NCBI GenBank assembly: GCA_022592445.1
Contig: JABYQR010000193.1
Location: 22,208-86,207, forward strand
Source of the DNA: Cytidiella melzeri
Lineage: Eukaryota; Basidiomycota; Agaricomycetes; Polyporales; Irpicaceae
DNA: 64,000 nt
Direction: 5' to 3'
Within the stretch, counting starts at the first letter, position 1. Each line of letters starts with the position of its first letter. Below the pieces are notes generated by a model that saw only the letters and a program-made list of their open reading frames with translations, was not told where the DNA came from and ran no database searches. Both the position numbers and the translations under genes were made by a program. Shown piece by piece: positions 41,695 through 52,111 of this stretch.

Positions 41695-43042
41695 TCAAGG
41701 GGCCCAACAAATCTGTCCAGCCTCGACATAACCCGCCAGTCTCTCGTCACCCACAACCTGCTTGAGGAGCGAGACACGCTCGTCCTCACTCACCGTGGAC
41801 CAAGACCTACACTCGGTACGTTCACATAGTCCGAAGCGAACAACCTTCAACCTTTTCCCACAGCTCAAAGCATCGTACAGAACGTCGCACAACCCGCCCA
41901 CGTCCTGCGCCTTCCAGTACACATCGAGGTGCAGCGCAGCTCGGGACGTGCAGCAACAATGGCACCCCACAACCCATTCAACAGTGAGCTCCTCGACGGT
42001 GGCGCTCAACATCGGGATAATCGTGAGCAGGAGCGACCAGCCGGCCTTGCTAAGTCTGGTATGCCTGTCTGGATTTGGGCACCCAGGCCTCAAGCCGTGT
42101 GCAGGAATGGAGATCGAGACCTTTTCCAAGTAGAACCGGCTGCTGAGAGACTCCCTGAGCCAGTACGAAGACTGCTGAGCTCTCTCGAGATCTAAAAGAT
42201 AGGCGTGTCAGGACACACGATGCATGGGAATTGGGAGACCAACACTTACATTTCACCATATCCTCCTCTAGGTTTCCGCCATCGTAAGGCGAAAAATCGA
42301 GCGCCAAGTCCGCCACCCTCCGAGCTGCCTTGAGCAGGTCGCACAGCATCGGCATCTCGTTGTGACGAGTGATCGTCAGACGAAGCGAAATCAGATCGCC
42401 AGCGACACAGTCCCGCTTGAGCATAGCGTAAAACAATCCATCGTACGGATTGCGCTGCATGACCACCTTCTGGATCTTCGGGTAGTTGCTTTTCAGTTCT
42501 CGGTTCACGAAAGCCTCCACGTTAGCTTTGTCGGTCTCGAAGAGGGGCCCAGGGCACGCTCCTGCAAACCAATCAGAGCAGAGCACTACGAGTTCATCGA
42601 TTTGCTCGAAATACTGGAGGAAGTAGAACATATTGATCTGCGCGCTGTACGACATGTCCTCCAATACCAGCGACTTGAGTTTGAACGTCGGATAGGGAAT
42701 GGCGCTGGGCACCTGGAGAGGCGGGGGGAGTGCTAATGCCAATTGCTTCAACCGCAAGTGTTCTACTTGAGGGAAAGAGTTGACCAAGACGTGAATTAGC
42801 TCCTCCGCAGACCTAGGCGTATTAGCGCAGTCGACGATGAGCGACGAGTTCCTGGGCAAGCTCGAGCTGGGAGCCAGCTGGTTTGCTGGCGAGAAAGCGG
42901 GCCACCGCCAAGTGATGAAAGAGGAATTGCGGAAATCTATGGTGTTGAGAACGTCGCGTGCAACTATGGTGGAGTCGAGAAGACGTGGAGCCTCAGTGTT
43001 GACAAAGGGCACGATCCTGTATCCGGATTGGGTTGAGGCCAT
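41695..43042 (-). CDS. LRR-like protein, right copy
   Basis: Same layout as the left copy: start MASTQSGYRIVPFVNTEAPR at 43042 (TATA at 43108-43117), exon 1 to about 42250, an intron of about 55 bp ending TTTTAG, exon 2 to the stop at 41695. Up to the segment RSAEELIHVL the two proteins differ at one residue. Beyond it about one residue in six to eight differs, many of them non-conservative (for example HLWLK versus HLRLK, GTHANIFY versus SAQINMFY). The C-terminus continues VSEDERVSLLKQVVGDERLA and ends GQICWAP, probably the ancestral end. Function unknown. Confidence 0.72.
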
Positions 43043-43457
43043 GGCTGTATATCGAGGGTATGTCTTCGTGAGGGCGGAGGCGACGAGAATGAGAAAGACA
43101 GCACCTGTATTTATATATTTTCTCCGCATTGGCCATGACTTGTCTCTACCCAGGCAAGATGCGTAGAAGTGGCGCTAGCGGCTGGCCAAGGGCCAAAATG
43201 CCATAGCATGTGCCCCATAATGAAAGGCCAACAGGCCATTTTTTGGGCCGTAACGACAAGTTTCCGATCAATACATCGTAAAAACCAAAGCACGAGTGGC
43301 TCTGTCGATATAGATCATGTCAGCGTTGACGCCATTCAACATTTAGGTAACTCACCTATACATATTAAACTGGCAACGATTATAAGTATACAAATTTACA
43401 CAATGAAAATATTCTGCAAGTACGATAGAGTGTCAAGGTCCTCAACGGCTTGCATCC

Positions 43458-44821
43458 CTACATAGGTCGTGGCCAACCTCTTCCCAAGTCTTCACGCGCC
43501 ATCCTCCGAACGGCTTCTCTCTCCTCATCCCACGTATCTCGAGTGCGCAAGGGGAAACTCCTCAGACTGAGAGGAGCAACTTCCCCGATGTCGAAAGGCG
43601 TGCGTATAGCTGTCTGCGATCCCTCGCCCAAGGATGGTTCGCGCCCTCGCATGATCGCTCGACGGCCATCGACGAGGTCTTCAACCAGTCGTGGATCGCT
43701 GGGAGCTCGGAGGGTGTCTGGGGAAGCCGAAAGGATCTCCTTCATCATGTCGTCTATACACATCGTCCAAAAGGCAGTCAACAATCGTGCAGTAGAAGTC
43801 ACGAGTATGCTGATACTAACCGTCGACGGGAAACTCCTGTGGCTCGTCGAACATAGGTGCTGCACCAACGAGGACAAACTCAGAACTCTCTAGAGCAAAG
43901 TGAAATGAAACGGCGAACGCACCTTGTGCTGATGACGTGCCAGCTCCTAAGGGTATCTCCGATTCGTCCTCTAATACACACCCTCTCAGCAACAGCGAGC
44001 AAGGCGAACGCACACGCAAATGCAAACGTACGCATGAACGAGTTATTCCTTCCCCCCAACCGACGTATACGCGGCTTGAGATTGTACAACCCCAGCGCAG
44101 AATACGTAAAACTGTCTTGCGCTGGAAAGTCATCGCGGTTCACACCACCATCACCCGAAGACTCTGTCGCAGCCAAAGACTCGGAAAGACCACCATCGAC
44201 GGCGTTCGAAACCGCATCTGCTCCATCTGATGACTGCCTGCCAGGAAATCTATAAGTCGACAGCGATGACTCTCGGACTACACCAGTGGCATGTATCTCC
44301 TCCAGAGCTTTCTAAAAAAAATTAGAGAAAATAGCCATCGCCACTGCGTTAGCCTATCTCGAGACACCTGCAAGCTCCCAGTAATTTTAACGTACCTGAA
44401 CTCTGCACCAAAACGCCTTCACCCGCGCCTCATAATCGTTCGCCCGCGAGACCAGCTCAGCCGTAGACCCCTGCCGCGCGTCTCCAAAAGCATTCATCAG
44501 CCTGTCTCGTTCTTCCCCAAGTCTAGAAAAGGATCAACCGCAGGGTTTGGTACCCGTCAAACGGTGAGTGCAACGACTCATGACTCACGTGAGATGCGTT
44601 GCAAATAGCCTCGCATAGGTACCGTCTCCTTGGAGCGGTTCGGAGGCGGAGCTGACATTATGGGCGTCGTGCAGTCTGTCGTGCGTGGTCCGATGATATA
44701 CGTCTGCGCGATCCATGACGTGTTGAAAGATTCGTTTCCATCCGTCGGGGCGGGTCTGAGCAGAGTCATCCGAAAGAACAAATTCTGTAGAGAAGGCGCG
44801 GGGAGAGGTAGGTGAGTTCAT
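43458..44821 (-). CDS. Gene B, conserved hypothetical protein
   Basis: Start MNSPTSPRAFSTEFVLSDDS at 44821. Exon 1 has DGWKRIFQHVMDRADVYHRT and ends ARLFATHL. Exon 2 is LGEERDRLMNAFGDARQGST to FWCRVQ. Exon 3 starts KALEEIHATG and runs through DDFPAQDSFTYSALGLYNLK. Two further introns (near 44030-43970 and 43910-43860) and one near 43815-43750 lead to the last exon: MMKEILSASPDTLRAPSDPR, RRAIMRGREPSLGEGSQT and EREAVRRMAREDLGRGW, with TAG at 43460-43458. The apparent membrane segment around 44010 is intronic. Mostly helical and charged; I recognise no family. A truncated copy is at 40223-40892. Confidence 0.65.
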
Positions 44822-45874
44822 GATTATGATCTATCAAGCAAGTTCGGGGCGGGTGCGTTGTGACAATAGGTGATTGGCGGAGGTCGTGAAGGGATGGTAC
44901 GTATCCAACCTGCACAGCAGCGTCGGGCCTTTCAGATACCCAAGCACTGAAAATGACCGCATCACTTTATACCCTCCTCCGCCCCCCGTCCACACAAACA
45001 CGACACAAGACCCACTTCCCCTCCCGACGCATCCGAAAACAAGAACAGGCAAGCGAGAGGGTGGCGGGCCTGGTAACCGACACCCAGGGTCGCTTACGCT
45101 CTCCCACAAACAATGCCTCGTGAAACGCTTTACAGCTGAGATGACATGTCAGCTCAGACCACACCCACACTGTGATCACCCACAGCAGCGCTTTCTGCCA
45201 CAAGATGAACTATGTGCGCCATAGTAACGCACCGCCAACGTTCAAAGGTGGCTACAGGTTGACTTGGAAAAGACGTGTGGCACGTTTTTGCAGAAGCATC
45301 TCTAGCTATGTGACATGCGCATCCAATGAAGGAGAGCATATCAGCACAAATTCACACGGAACAATAAACAACGCATACCTTTTCCGTCCAATGTCGTCGC
45401 GGTAAATAGATCTATAACAAGTAGAACAAAATGAGTAACGCTCAGGGCCGTCCTTGTATTTTTACATCAGCGACACTCCGAGCGAACGGGGGAGTTTGAA
45501 CACACTGAGAAGATCGGAGTTTGTTCTGGACAAGTCCAACCACACAACATCCCAGTGGGTACCAAACCTTCGAACAGAGTTGCCGCTTTGTCACAACAAC
45601 ATTGGTTGGATGTGGGCTACTAGGCGTCGATATGTAGCCGAGGTAGAAAACCGCACCTGTAACGAGAAGCACCCGTTAGTTGCAAAGCAGGACATAGAGG
45701 TTGTGATGTACCTTTTTTCAAGACCGGTCAGCACGAACAACATCGCCAACCGTCAAATGCAGGGGAGTGAACAGGTGGAAACATGAAGATGTGTCATTAG
45801 GTATACTTTGCAGAGCGTACGAATGATAATCAATATCTGAACAAGTCCGTCACCCGAGATTCAGAGCTTATGGT
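44822..45874. other. Intergenic region, no gene seen
   Basis: Several proline-rich or short frames on both strands, none with recognisable motifs. It contains the upstream region of gene B. Confidence 0.45.
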
Positions 45875-47129
45875 TTACTCTCGCTTGGTGCCAACGACGC
45901 CTCCAGTGAGCGTACTCGGCAACGCCGCCGACCCAACCGCAGAGAGTAACGCGATAGACCCTCCGACGAGAAGTATCAAGACAACGGTCGTGCCACCCAA
46001 AAGCACAAAAGGTCTTCAAATCTCGTCGATCAGACAATTCAAACACAAATGCGTCAATTTACTCACCCAGAAATATCCTTCCTCTCACACGCGGTCCCCG
46101 CCCACTCCTCCTTTTGCCCCTGATCGTTCCTGCTCGCCGCACACGCACACACAAAACAGGTCCTCCCTGCCTTTGTCGCCGCCAAACACTCCCCATGCCC
46201 CGAACAGCTCTCCGTCGCGTTCCCACACACGTCCACACTCTCAAAACACGTTGACACAGACCCAATCGGTTCCGCAGGGTGCGGCATCGGCAAGGGGGAC
46301 TGAGGCTGGTCATGTTGCCTCTTCTTGTACATCGCCTCCGAAGAAGGGTAGGTGACGAGAACGAGGTGCAGACTACTACTATCCCGAGCAAGCGCGCTCT
46401 CAAAGATGGATTTTACGACTTCCCGGGCCATCTTGTAGTTCTCAGAGTCCGGGCCGTACTGCTCTGCGAGACCCTTCAACCCGCTCAATTCGAAGGCACC
46501 AAAGTTCTCGGGGGCGTTTGGCTGGAATAGGTGAGAAGAGGGGAGGGTGTCGAGGAAGTCAGCAAGGGCAGAGGCGGATGTGAGGAACACTTGGTTCGCC
46601 TCCGTTGGAGCTGAGAAAATGTCGAGGAGAAGTGACGCTCGGGGCGAGCTTATGGGAGATGAATCGGAGGCTACATTAGGGTATACTTGGGCGGCGCGGT
46701 GGGTGTAACCGCGGACCAAGGGCGTGAGGGAGTCTACTGGTGGGCTAGGAAGCTCGAAAGTGGGTTTGAGGATGTGAGGCAGAATACCTTGTAGTAAAAC
46801 AGCAGCATTAGCGGCGTACATGTTAACTATGCATGTGTACGGAACGCACCATTGGCCTCCTCCTCACTCATGGTGATCAACAAGCCATCCCTAGCTCCAG
46901 TTCCAACGAGCCCTTGCCCGTTGTACAAAAGCGAATCGTCCCAGCTTTCCTCGCCATCGCCAAACCTTTCGAACCTCTCCAAATTCAAATGGCGCGAAAT
47001 TGCCAGGTTGGCGCGAGTTGCGCTCAGTTGCGCAGGTACCACAGCTGGCGCAGGGTGCAGGTAAACGATGACCGCATTTGCCAGCTGAGCTAAGCCACAT
47101 AGAAGTACAAGCGAGCTAGTTGCTCTCAT
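45875..47129 (-). CDS. Vps3844/DUF3844-type ER membrane protein
   Basis: Signal peptide MRATSSLVLLCGLAQLANAV at 47129. A lumenal region follows (PAQLSATRANLAISRHLNLE, then SLLYNGQGLVGTGARDGLLI). Exon 2 begins about 46850 and holds PENFGAFELSGLKGLAEQYG. It then has the cysteine-rich signature of the family: CSGHGECLAATKAGRTCFVC followed by CAASRNDQGQKEEWAGTACE. A last exon encodes one membrane helix (FVLLGGTTVVLILLVGGSIA) and a short tail ending at TAA 45877-45875. Length, order and cysteine motif match fungal DUF3844 proteins, which are type I ER membrane proteins of unclear function. Two introns. Confidence 0.85.
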
Positions 47130-47868
47130 TTCTGCTGAAGAAATATGAGGCTACAGTGCGTAGAAATAAGAAGCGTCGTTGGTGGTGGATCGAGTGCACA
47201 GTATGCCGAGTACGAGCAAGAAAGCTTGTCAACCTGCGGAAGTACGGCGCTCGGTACAGTCCGAGGGGCGCATCAAACGCCACCACCGTCCGCCTTGCCT
47301 AATATGTCAAATATTCGTAAGTAGGTGACCGCAGCAGACTGTGCAACTTCATCTGCTGCTCCTCCCGCAGCCACTTACTCATCTGTGCCTGTGTCATCTC
47401 AATGCACTCTATCATTGGAGGTCACAAAACCTTACCCACCATTTAGGCGCCCATTATGCTTGGCTTGTGCAGCACGGCCAGGAAACTTATCCGATAATGG
47501 ACGAGTACATCTCCACATCTATCCATGTAACCGTGTTGTATGCTGCGTCGCCACACAGTTGCGCCAAAGGCGTGGCCACTGTTTATGCGTCCATCGTGCG
47601 CATTGCCATAGCCCTGTGATATGCGCGTGCTCGTCGTTCAACGTGCTGAGATCAGTTCAGGGTGAAAAGTGAACACCGATGACATAGATTGAGGATGATG
47701 ATGATACAATATAGCAGTACAATAGAATGGGTCATTAAGGGTGTGAATTGTTGTGTGAGTAGTAACGTATCCATCCTTTGATCGTAAAAACCATAAAACA
47801 CCGCGAGGTGAGGAGGAATATGAAGAAGGGCATGCTGGAGCACTGGCTCATCCCCTTCCAGAAAGCAT
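47130..47868. other. Intergenic region, no gene seen
   Basis: Short frames only; AT-rich stretch with ATGATGATGATAC near 47695 is likely 3' flank of the coiled-coil gene. Confidence 0.45.
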
Positions 47869-48376
47869 TTATCCGTGACGACCAAGACCCTTGGCAGACT
47901 TGCTAACCGTCTTTGCCTCGGCCTGTTTGGCCTTGGCACGACGAGCACTGAACCAAGGGTTAGCAAACGACCTTTCAGACAGCTGTGAACGAGAAGACGT
48001 ACTCTTCTAGAGCCTCACGCTCCAGCATCTGCACATGCTGGCGGGCTTCCCTGACAGCAGCACGGGCGGCGCCGAGGGCACGGTCAGCCTCGCGTTCAGA
48101 GTTTTCAGCATCTGCGACCTTCTGGCGTGCATGGACGATGCTGGGCTCGTTCTTGAGCCCGCCGCCGCGCGAGCGCGAGCCGGAGGAAGATGAGGAACGG
48201 CGGCGAGAGAAGAGTCCTCTGCGAGAGTTGCCGTTGGTGTCCTCGTCATAAGAGGAGTCGTTGTGGTAAGGGTCAGAGTTGTTATGTTTGCGCGAAAACA
48301 TGGAGCGGGAGCGGCTCGGGGGAGACGACTGAGGGGGAGGGGGAGGTGGTGGGTTGTTGGACTTGAAGAGAGGCAT
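47869..48376 (-). CDS. Small Ser/Arg-rich coiled-coil protein, unknown function
   Basis: Start MPLFKSNNPPPPPPPQSSPP at 48376, directly after a TTCCAG acceptor, so there is probably an intron in the 5' leader. The N-terminal half is Pro/Ser/Arg-rich and disordered (FSRRRSSSSSGSRSRGG). The C-terminal half is a heptad-like coiled coil (KVADAENSEREADRALGAAR, AVREARQHVQMLEREALE). One intron beginning GTACGT near 48002 joins to a lysine-rich end (KQAEAKTVSKSAKGLGRHG), stop at 47871-47869. About 150 residues. No family recognised. Confidence 0.7.
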
Positions 48377-48792
48377 CTGGAACAACGAGTAATTAGACGA
48401 TATTCTTTGGTATGATTACACGGAAGACGTACTGTTGGATTGTGGGCAAAGGAGGAGAAGCTGTGAGTGAGTGAGAGAGAGAGATGAGAGAGAGGCTTTA
48501 TACGGTGCAGGGATATGAACCACGTCAGTGGAGATGCATGCAGGGGCGGTGCTTTTGTAGCCACCAAGTGTCCCTTGGAGTGCATGCCATGGTTGGAGCT
48601 TTTGGCTGCACTACACTAGCTCCACTTCAGCGCTGTTCTTCACCTGCTTGTTAGACATAAGTTAATAGTATATGATTACCTGAGCGTTCAAGTTGACCAG
48701 AGCACTGCGGACGGTCAACGCTCGCGCTTGAAATCGACCAGAAATGATCTCATCGTATTCCGCCACAACGCTCACCTTCATCACCGACCGTC
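48377..48792. other. Divergent promoter region
   Basis: Between the coiled-coil and CUE genes. Contains a GA-rich tract (GTGAGTGAGTGAGAGAGAGA, about 48463-48482) followed by TTTATACGG, which may serve the coiled-coil gene as a TATA-like element on the minus strand side. Confidence 0.35.
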
Positions 48793-50448
48793 ATGTCCGA
48801 CGCGCACGACAGCGAGCAGCCACAGCCCGTGGCCCAAGACGTCGCACGCACTACCGAGGACGACGCTCAGATCAGCAGCACCCATCCGGATCACCCTCCT
48901 CTATCAACTGCTGGTAATGTCATCGATAGCAGCCCTACTCACCATGATGCTTCCATAGCCGCTCCTGCGCAGCAAGACACTCCTCCTCTTCCACCACGTC
49001 CGCAACAGTCGATGGCAACCCACACACACATCGCAGACGAACTCCCGCCCCCAACCACAGATGACCATCCACAGCAGACACATCCCAGCGTCGCTCAGCT
49101 CAAGGCAATGTTCCCAGACTTTGACGACTCCCTCCTGTGCGCTCATTCTCTTTTCACCATGCCACGCGAGCTCACCTTTGATATAGCGAAGAAATACTTG
49201 CGTCGGTAAACTACAATGAGGATGCTGCCATCGACGTCCTCCTCGGTATGTCCGACCCCAGCTACGTCTCGGCCCATCCGCCAAGCGCAGCACCTCCCCA
49301 GCCTACCTCTATGGAACTAGACGAAGCTTTGGCCCGCCAGCTGCAACTCGAAGACGATAGGCAAGTCAGAGATCGTGCGCCACAACGTGCGACTGGAGAA
49401 AGCTGGTCAAGGCGAAGTGCCGACCGGGGTTCGGGAGACGTAGAGGTCTCGTATGCTACTCGTGCGGTATGTTATTAGATTTTTTTCATGAGACTCAGAC
49501 TCACATGTTTCTTCCTTAGGGTCAACCTCACCCGTCCTCGGCGCAACCTCAGGGACAGGGGCAAGGCTCTGACTTCAACGAAATCCGAGAGACCTTCACC
49601 CAAATTGCCGAAAGTACGTACTCTCGCGTTCCGTTATCTTTAAAAAACACACTGACCACCAACACACCCTCGCGCAGGCGGCAAACGAACCTTCTCCTCC
49701 ATATTCTCGAAAGTCAAGGCCAAGATAAATGAGCTCGACACAAGCCGGTGCGGCATCATGGTTCTTTCCCCTGATTCTTCCCTCACTTACGAAACTGCTC
49801 AGCCCAACGCAGGCACACGATCAACACCCTCCACCATCATGGGGCGCTACATCGTCCACTCCTGGACAGCCCTACGGCTCTCAGGGAATGGACAGGCATG
49901 CTGCTAGTCAGTACTATGGGGGTAGCCAACCCCACGGAACCGCCCCTGCCGACGAAGGATGGACGAAGATAGGAGGAGGACCACCTCCTACAGTTGCTGT
50001 GACTACTCCACCTTCCAGTGCACAACCGCCCACATATTCAGTCCCACAACCGCAAGCCACACGAGGGTACGATATCGATGGTATGTCTCTCACATATCAT
50101 TATCCCCACTCGCAACTCAAAGAAATCTCGTCAAACACAGATAACACACATACCCCACCCCACCCCACCTCTATCTCCATCCCCACCCCAGCTGCTGCTC
50201 TCTCATCCTCTCCCCCCTCATCATCAACAAACCCAGAAACCCCTCGACCACCGACGACCCAAACCGGCAGCCCGCTCAACATCACCAAACTCGGTCTCCT
50301 CCCCAAACGTCCCGTTTCGCTCTTAACTCCCCAGTCCTCTGCGACTGCGGCAACACGGCGCGAAGGTGAAGAGGACGATGAGGACGAGGACGAGGACGAG
50401 CTGGATTATGTCGAGAATCCGTTTGAGGATCGGAAGATTTCACAGTAG
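48793..50448 (+). CDS. CUE-domain ubiquitin-binding protein, Cue5-like
   Basis: Start MSDAHDSEQPQPVAQDVART at 48793. A disordered N-terminus leads to a CUE domain: PSVAQLKAMFPDFDDSLL, then (after an intron beginning GTGCGC at 49138 and ending ATATAG) EEILASVNYNEDAAIDVLLG. MELDEALARQLQLEDDR follows, an acidic helical motif common after CUE domains. Later exons hold FNEIRETFTQIAESGKRTFS and a Pro/Ser/Gln-rich region with GSQGMDRHAASQYYGG. The acidic end is DYVENPFEDRKISQ at TAG 50446-50448. CUE proteins of this layout (Cue5/Tollip) link ubiquitinated cargo to autophagy; I see candidate hydrophobic-acidic motifs but cannot prove an Atg8 site. About five introns. Confidence 0.8.
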
Positions 50449-51469
50449 AGAGACAGATCAAGGACAAAGCCGAGAAAGTCCAGTGTGTCGCTTGGTGGTG
50501 GTAGTGTACAAGATATATAAGTATTAGTGGGCAATGTGTGTAGTACTTGCGATATAGCTGTAGCTGGTGAATGTGTATTGACAGAAACAGTGGTGCAAAC
50601 CTATTGCGGAAAAGGACAGGTACGCTCAATCACACTGTCTATTTCTGCGAGAGTAGTCAGTGCTCATCCAGTGCTTGGTTTTGTCGCCTAATTTGCAGGG
50701 TACTTGGCATCTCAGTACTTATCATTGGTACTGCAGCAAACCAGGCTGATCAAACTCTGACTCGGCGAAAGTCAGGATTTGCCCGCATCTTTTTTTCCCA
50801 AACCTTGTTCTGTAGCTGGTTCCATGACCTGAGCGGCTGTGAAGAGGGAACACCACCAGTCGTTCAGTATTGTCGAACCTCTAGAGTTCTTACATTGAGA
50901 TCTCATCCGCTTCCTAAACTACGCAGCGCGTAGCAAGACTCCAATCAAGAAATCTCCATATACTAGGCCTAAATAGTACGGCTGCTACGGTATATGTAAA
51001 AGCTCTATCTACCCGATATCACCACTCAGAACCGTCTGTTTATGATTCTGGACTAGTAGACATATTTAGAAAGGCTGATACGTACGTGCTTCATCGTTTC
51101 CCATCCTGTACCACGTATGCTCCGAGTCTTGTATCGCATTCGAGTACCATTACCCCAACTGATTATTTACTGCGCTGTACTTACCGCTAGCCCTCGAGCT
51201 CTCATAACATTCATGCTACGTATCACACATATTTGTACCCAATCTGAAACCCAGTTTCTCTGATTTTGTGTGTAACATCAACTGCAAGGACTAATCTGCT
51301 GCGTAACTTGAACTACTACAGACTTATAGTGGCAGTTAGAGTCTCAAAGATGTGGCCTTCATTAACGTTAACAAAAACAGGTAGAGCTTGTACATGGTGA
51401 CACTAGAGAATCTGGCAGAGTACCTTATACAAAACAAAACAACCCAGAACCTAAGACTTTCCCCACCCA
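50449..51469. other. Intergenic region, no gene seen
   Basis: About one kilobase, A/T-richer than its surroundings, with no motif-bearing frame. It probably includes the 3' flanks of the CUE gene and of the split secreted-protein gene. Confidence 0.5.
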
Positions 51470-51672
51470 CTAAAAGCGTAGTGCTCGGCCACCTGGGCTC
51501 GGGTACTTTTTCCACTTGCTTTTACCATGTAACTTAAGCAGCAAATTGTATACTTTCTCGTTTTTATGTTGTACCTGAAATAGATAACCAAGTTTCCTTG
51601 ACATGTGAGCCTTCTCCTCTTCAGTGGCAGAACTAGGATCTGTCCTCATCATCTCTATTACAGTGCCATACT
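51470..51672 (-). pseudogene. Small secreted-protein gene, C-terminal half, split by copia
   Basis: Continues the frame of 57522-57175 after the target site: GTVIEMMRTDPSSATEEEKA, then LGYLFQVQHKNEKVYNLLLK, ending WKKYPSPGGRALRF at TAG. The charged helical region and lysine-rich end are uninterrupted, in keeping with recent loss. Confidence 0.78.
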
Positions 51673-52111
51673 TAAAGCCGGTCGAATGAATTCAACACGT
51701 CTAGAGGCAGAGATGGATGCGCAGTCGTAATCCCACTTGCCGTCGTAAAGACCTAAGACACACGAGCGAAGCGAGTTAATCCAGGTGCGAAAGAGAAAGA
51801 GCACGATTGCATAATGACTGTACCTAAGACACACGAGCGAAGCGAGTTAACTACAGGTACAGGCTGTGAGCATATTGCATATGTGAGGGACAACGAAGAA
51901 TACTCACTCCAGGTGCGAAAGAGAAAGAGCACGATGGAGTGTCAGGAGCGGGGGCGAAGGTATATAAGACAGAGCCCTCAGGCGACCCAAAAAGGAAAAT
52001 CTGTGATACAGATGTGTCCGCGTGAAGAAAGAACAATAGAGCAACCATATACGGAAAACAAAAGAGAGTCCGGTAACTACTAGTCCGTGAGCCGGAGCTG
52101 AAAAGCCATTA
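51673..52111 (-). repeat. 3' LTR of the copia element
   Basis: 439 bp, partner of 56736-57174. Its first three bases on the element strand (52111-52109, TAA) are also the pol stop codon. Confidence 0.92.

Larger units (their letters stand above)
40951..44175 (-). repeat. Tandem segmental duplication, right copy
   Basis: Counterpart of 37472-40892. Here gene B is complete because its 5' exons lie in unique sequence to the right (to 44821), while the gene X part is a relic. The arrangement is what one unequal crossover would leave. Confidence 0.85.

Noticed and set aside
43970..44035. Apparent membrane helix (FAFACAFALLAVAERV) in gene B
   Set aside because: It is bounded by GTACGT and TATTAG, and removing it restores the frame to the following conserved exon, so it is intronic.
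44874..45224. Open frame of 116 residues on the plus strand
   Set aside because: Proline-rich and low in complexity, with no motif and no splice support.
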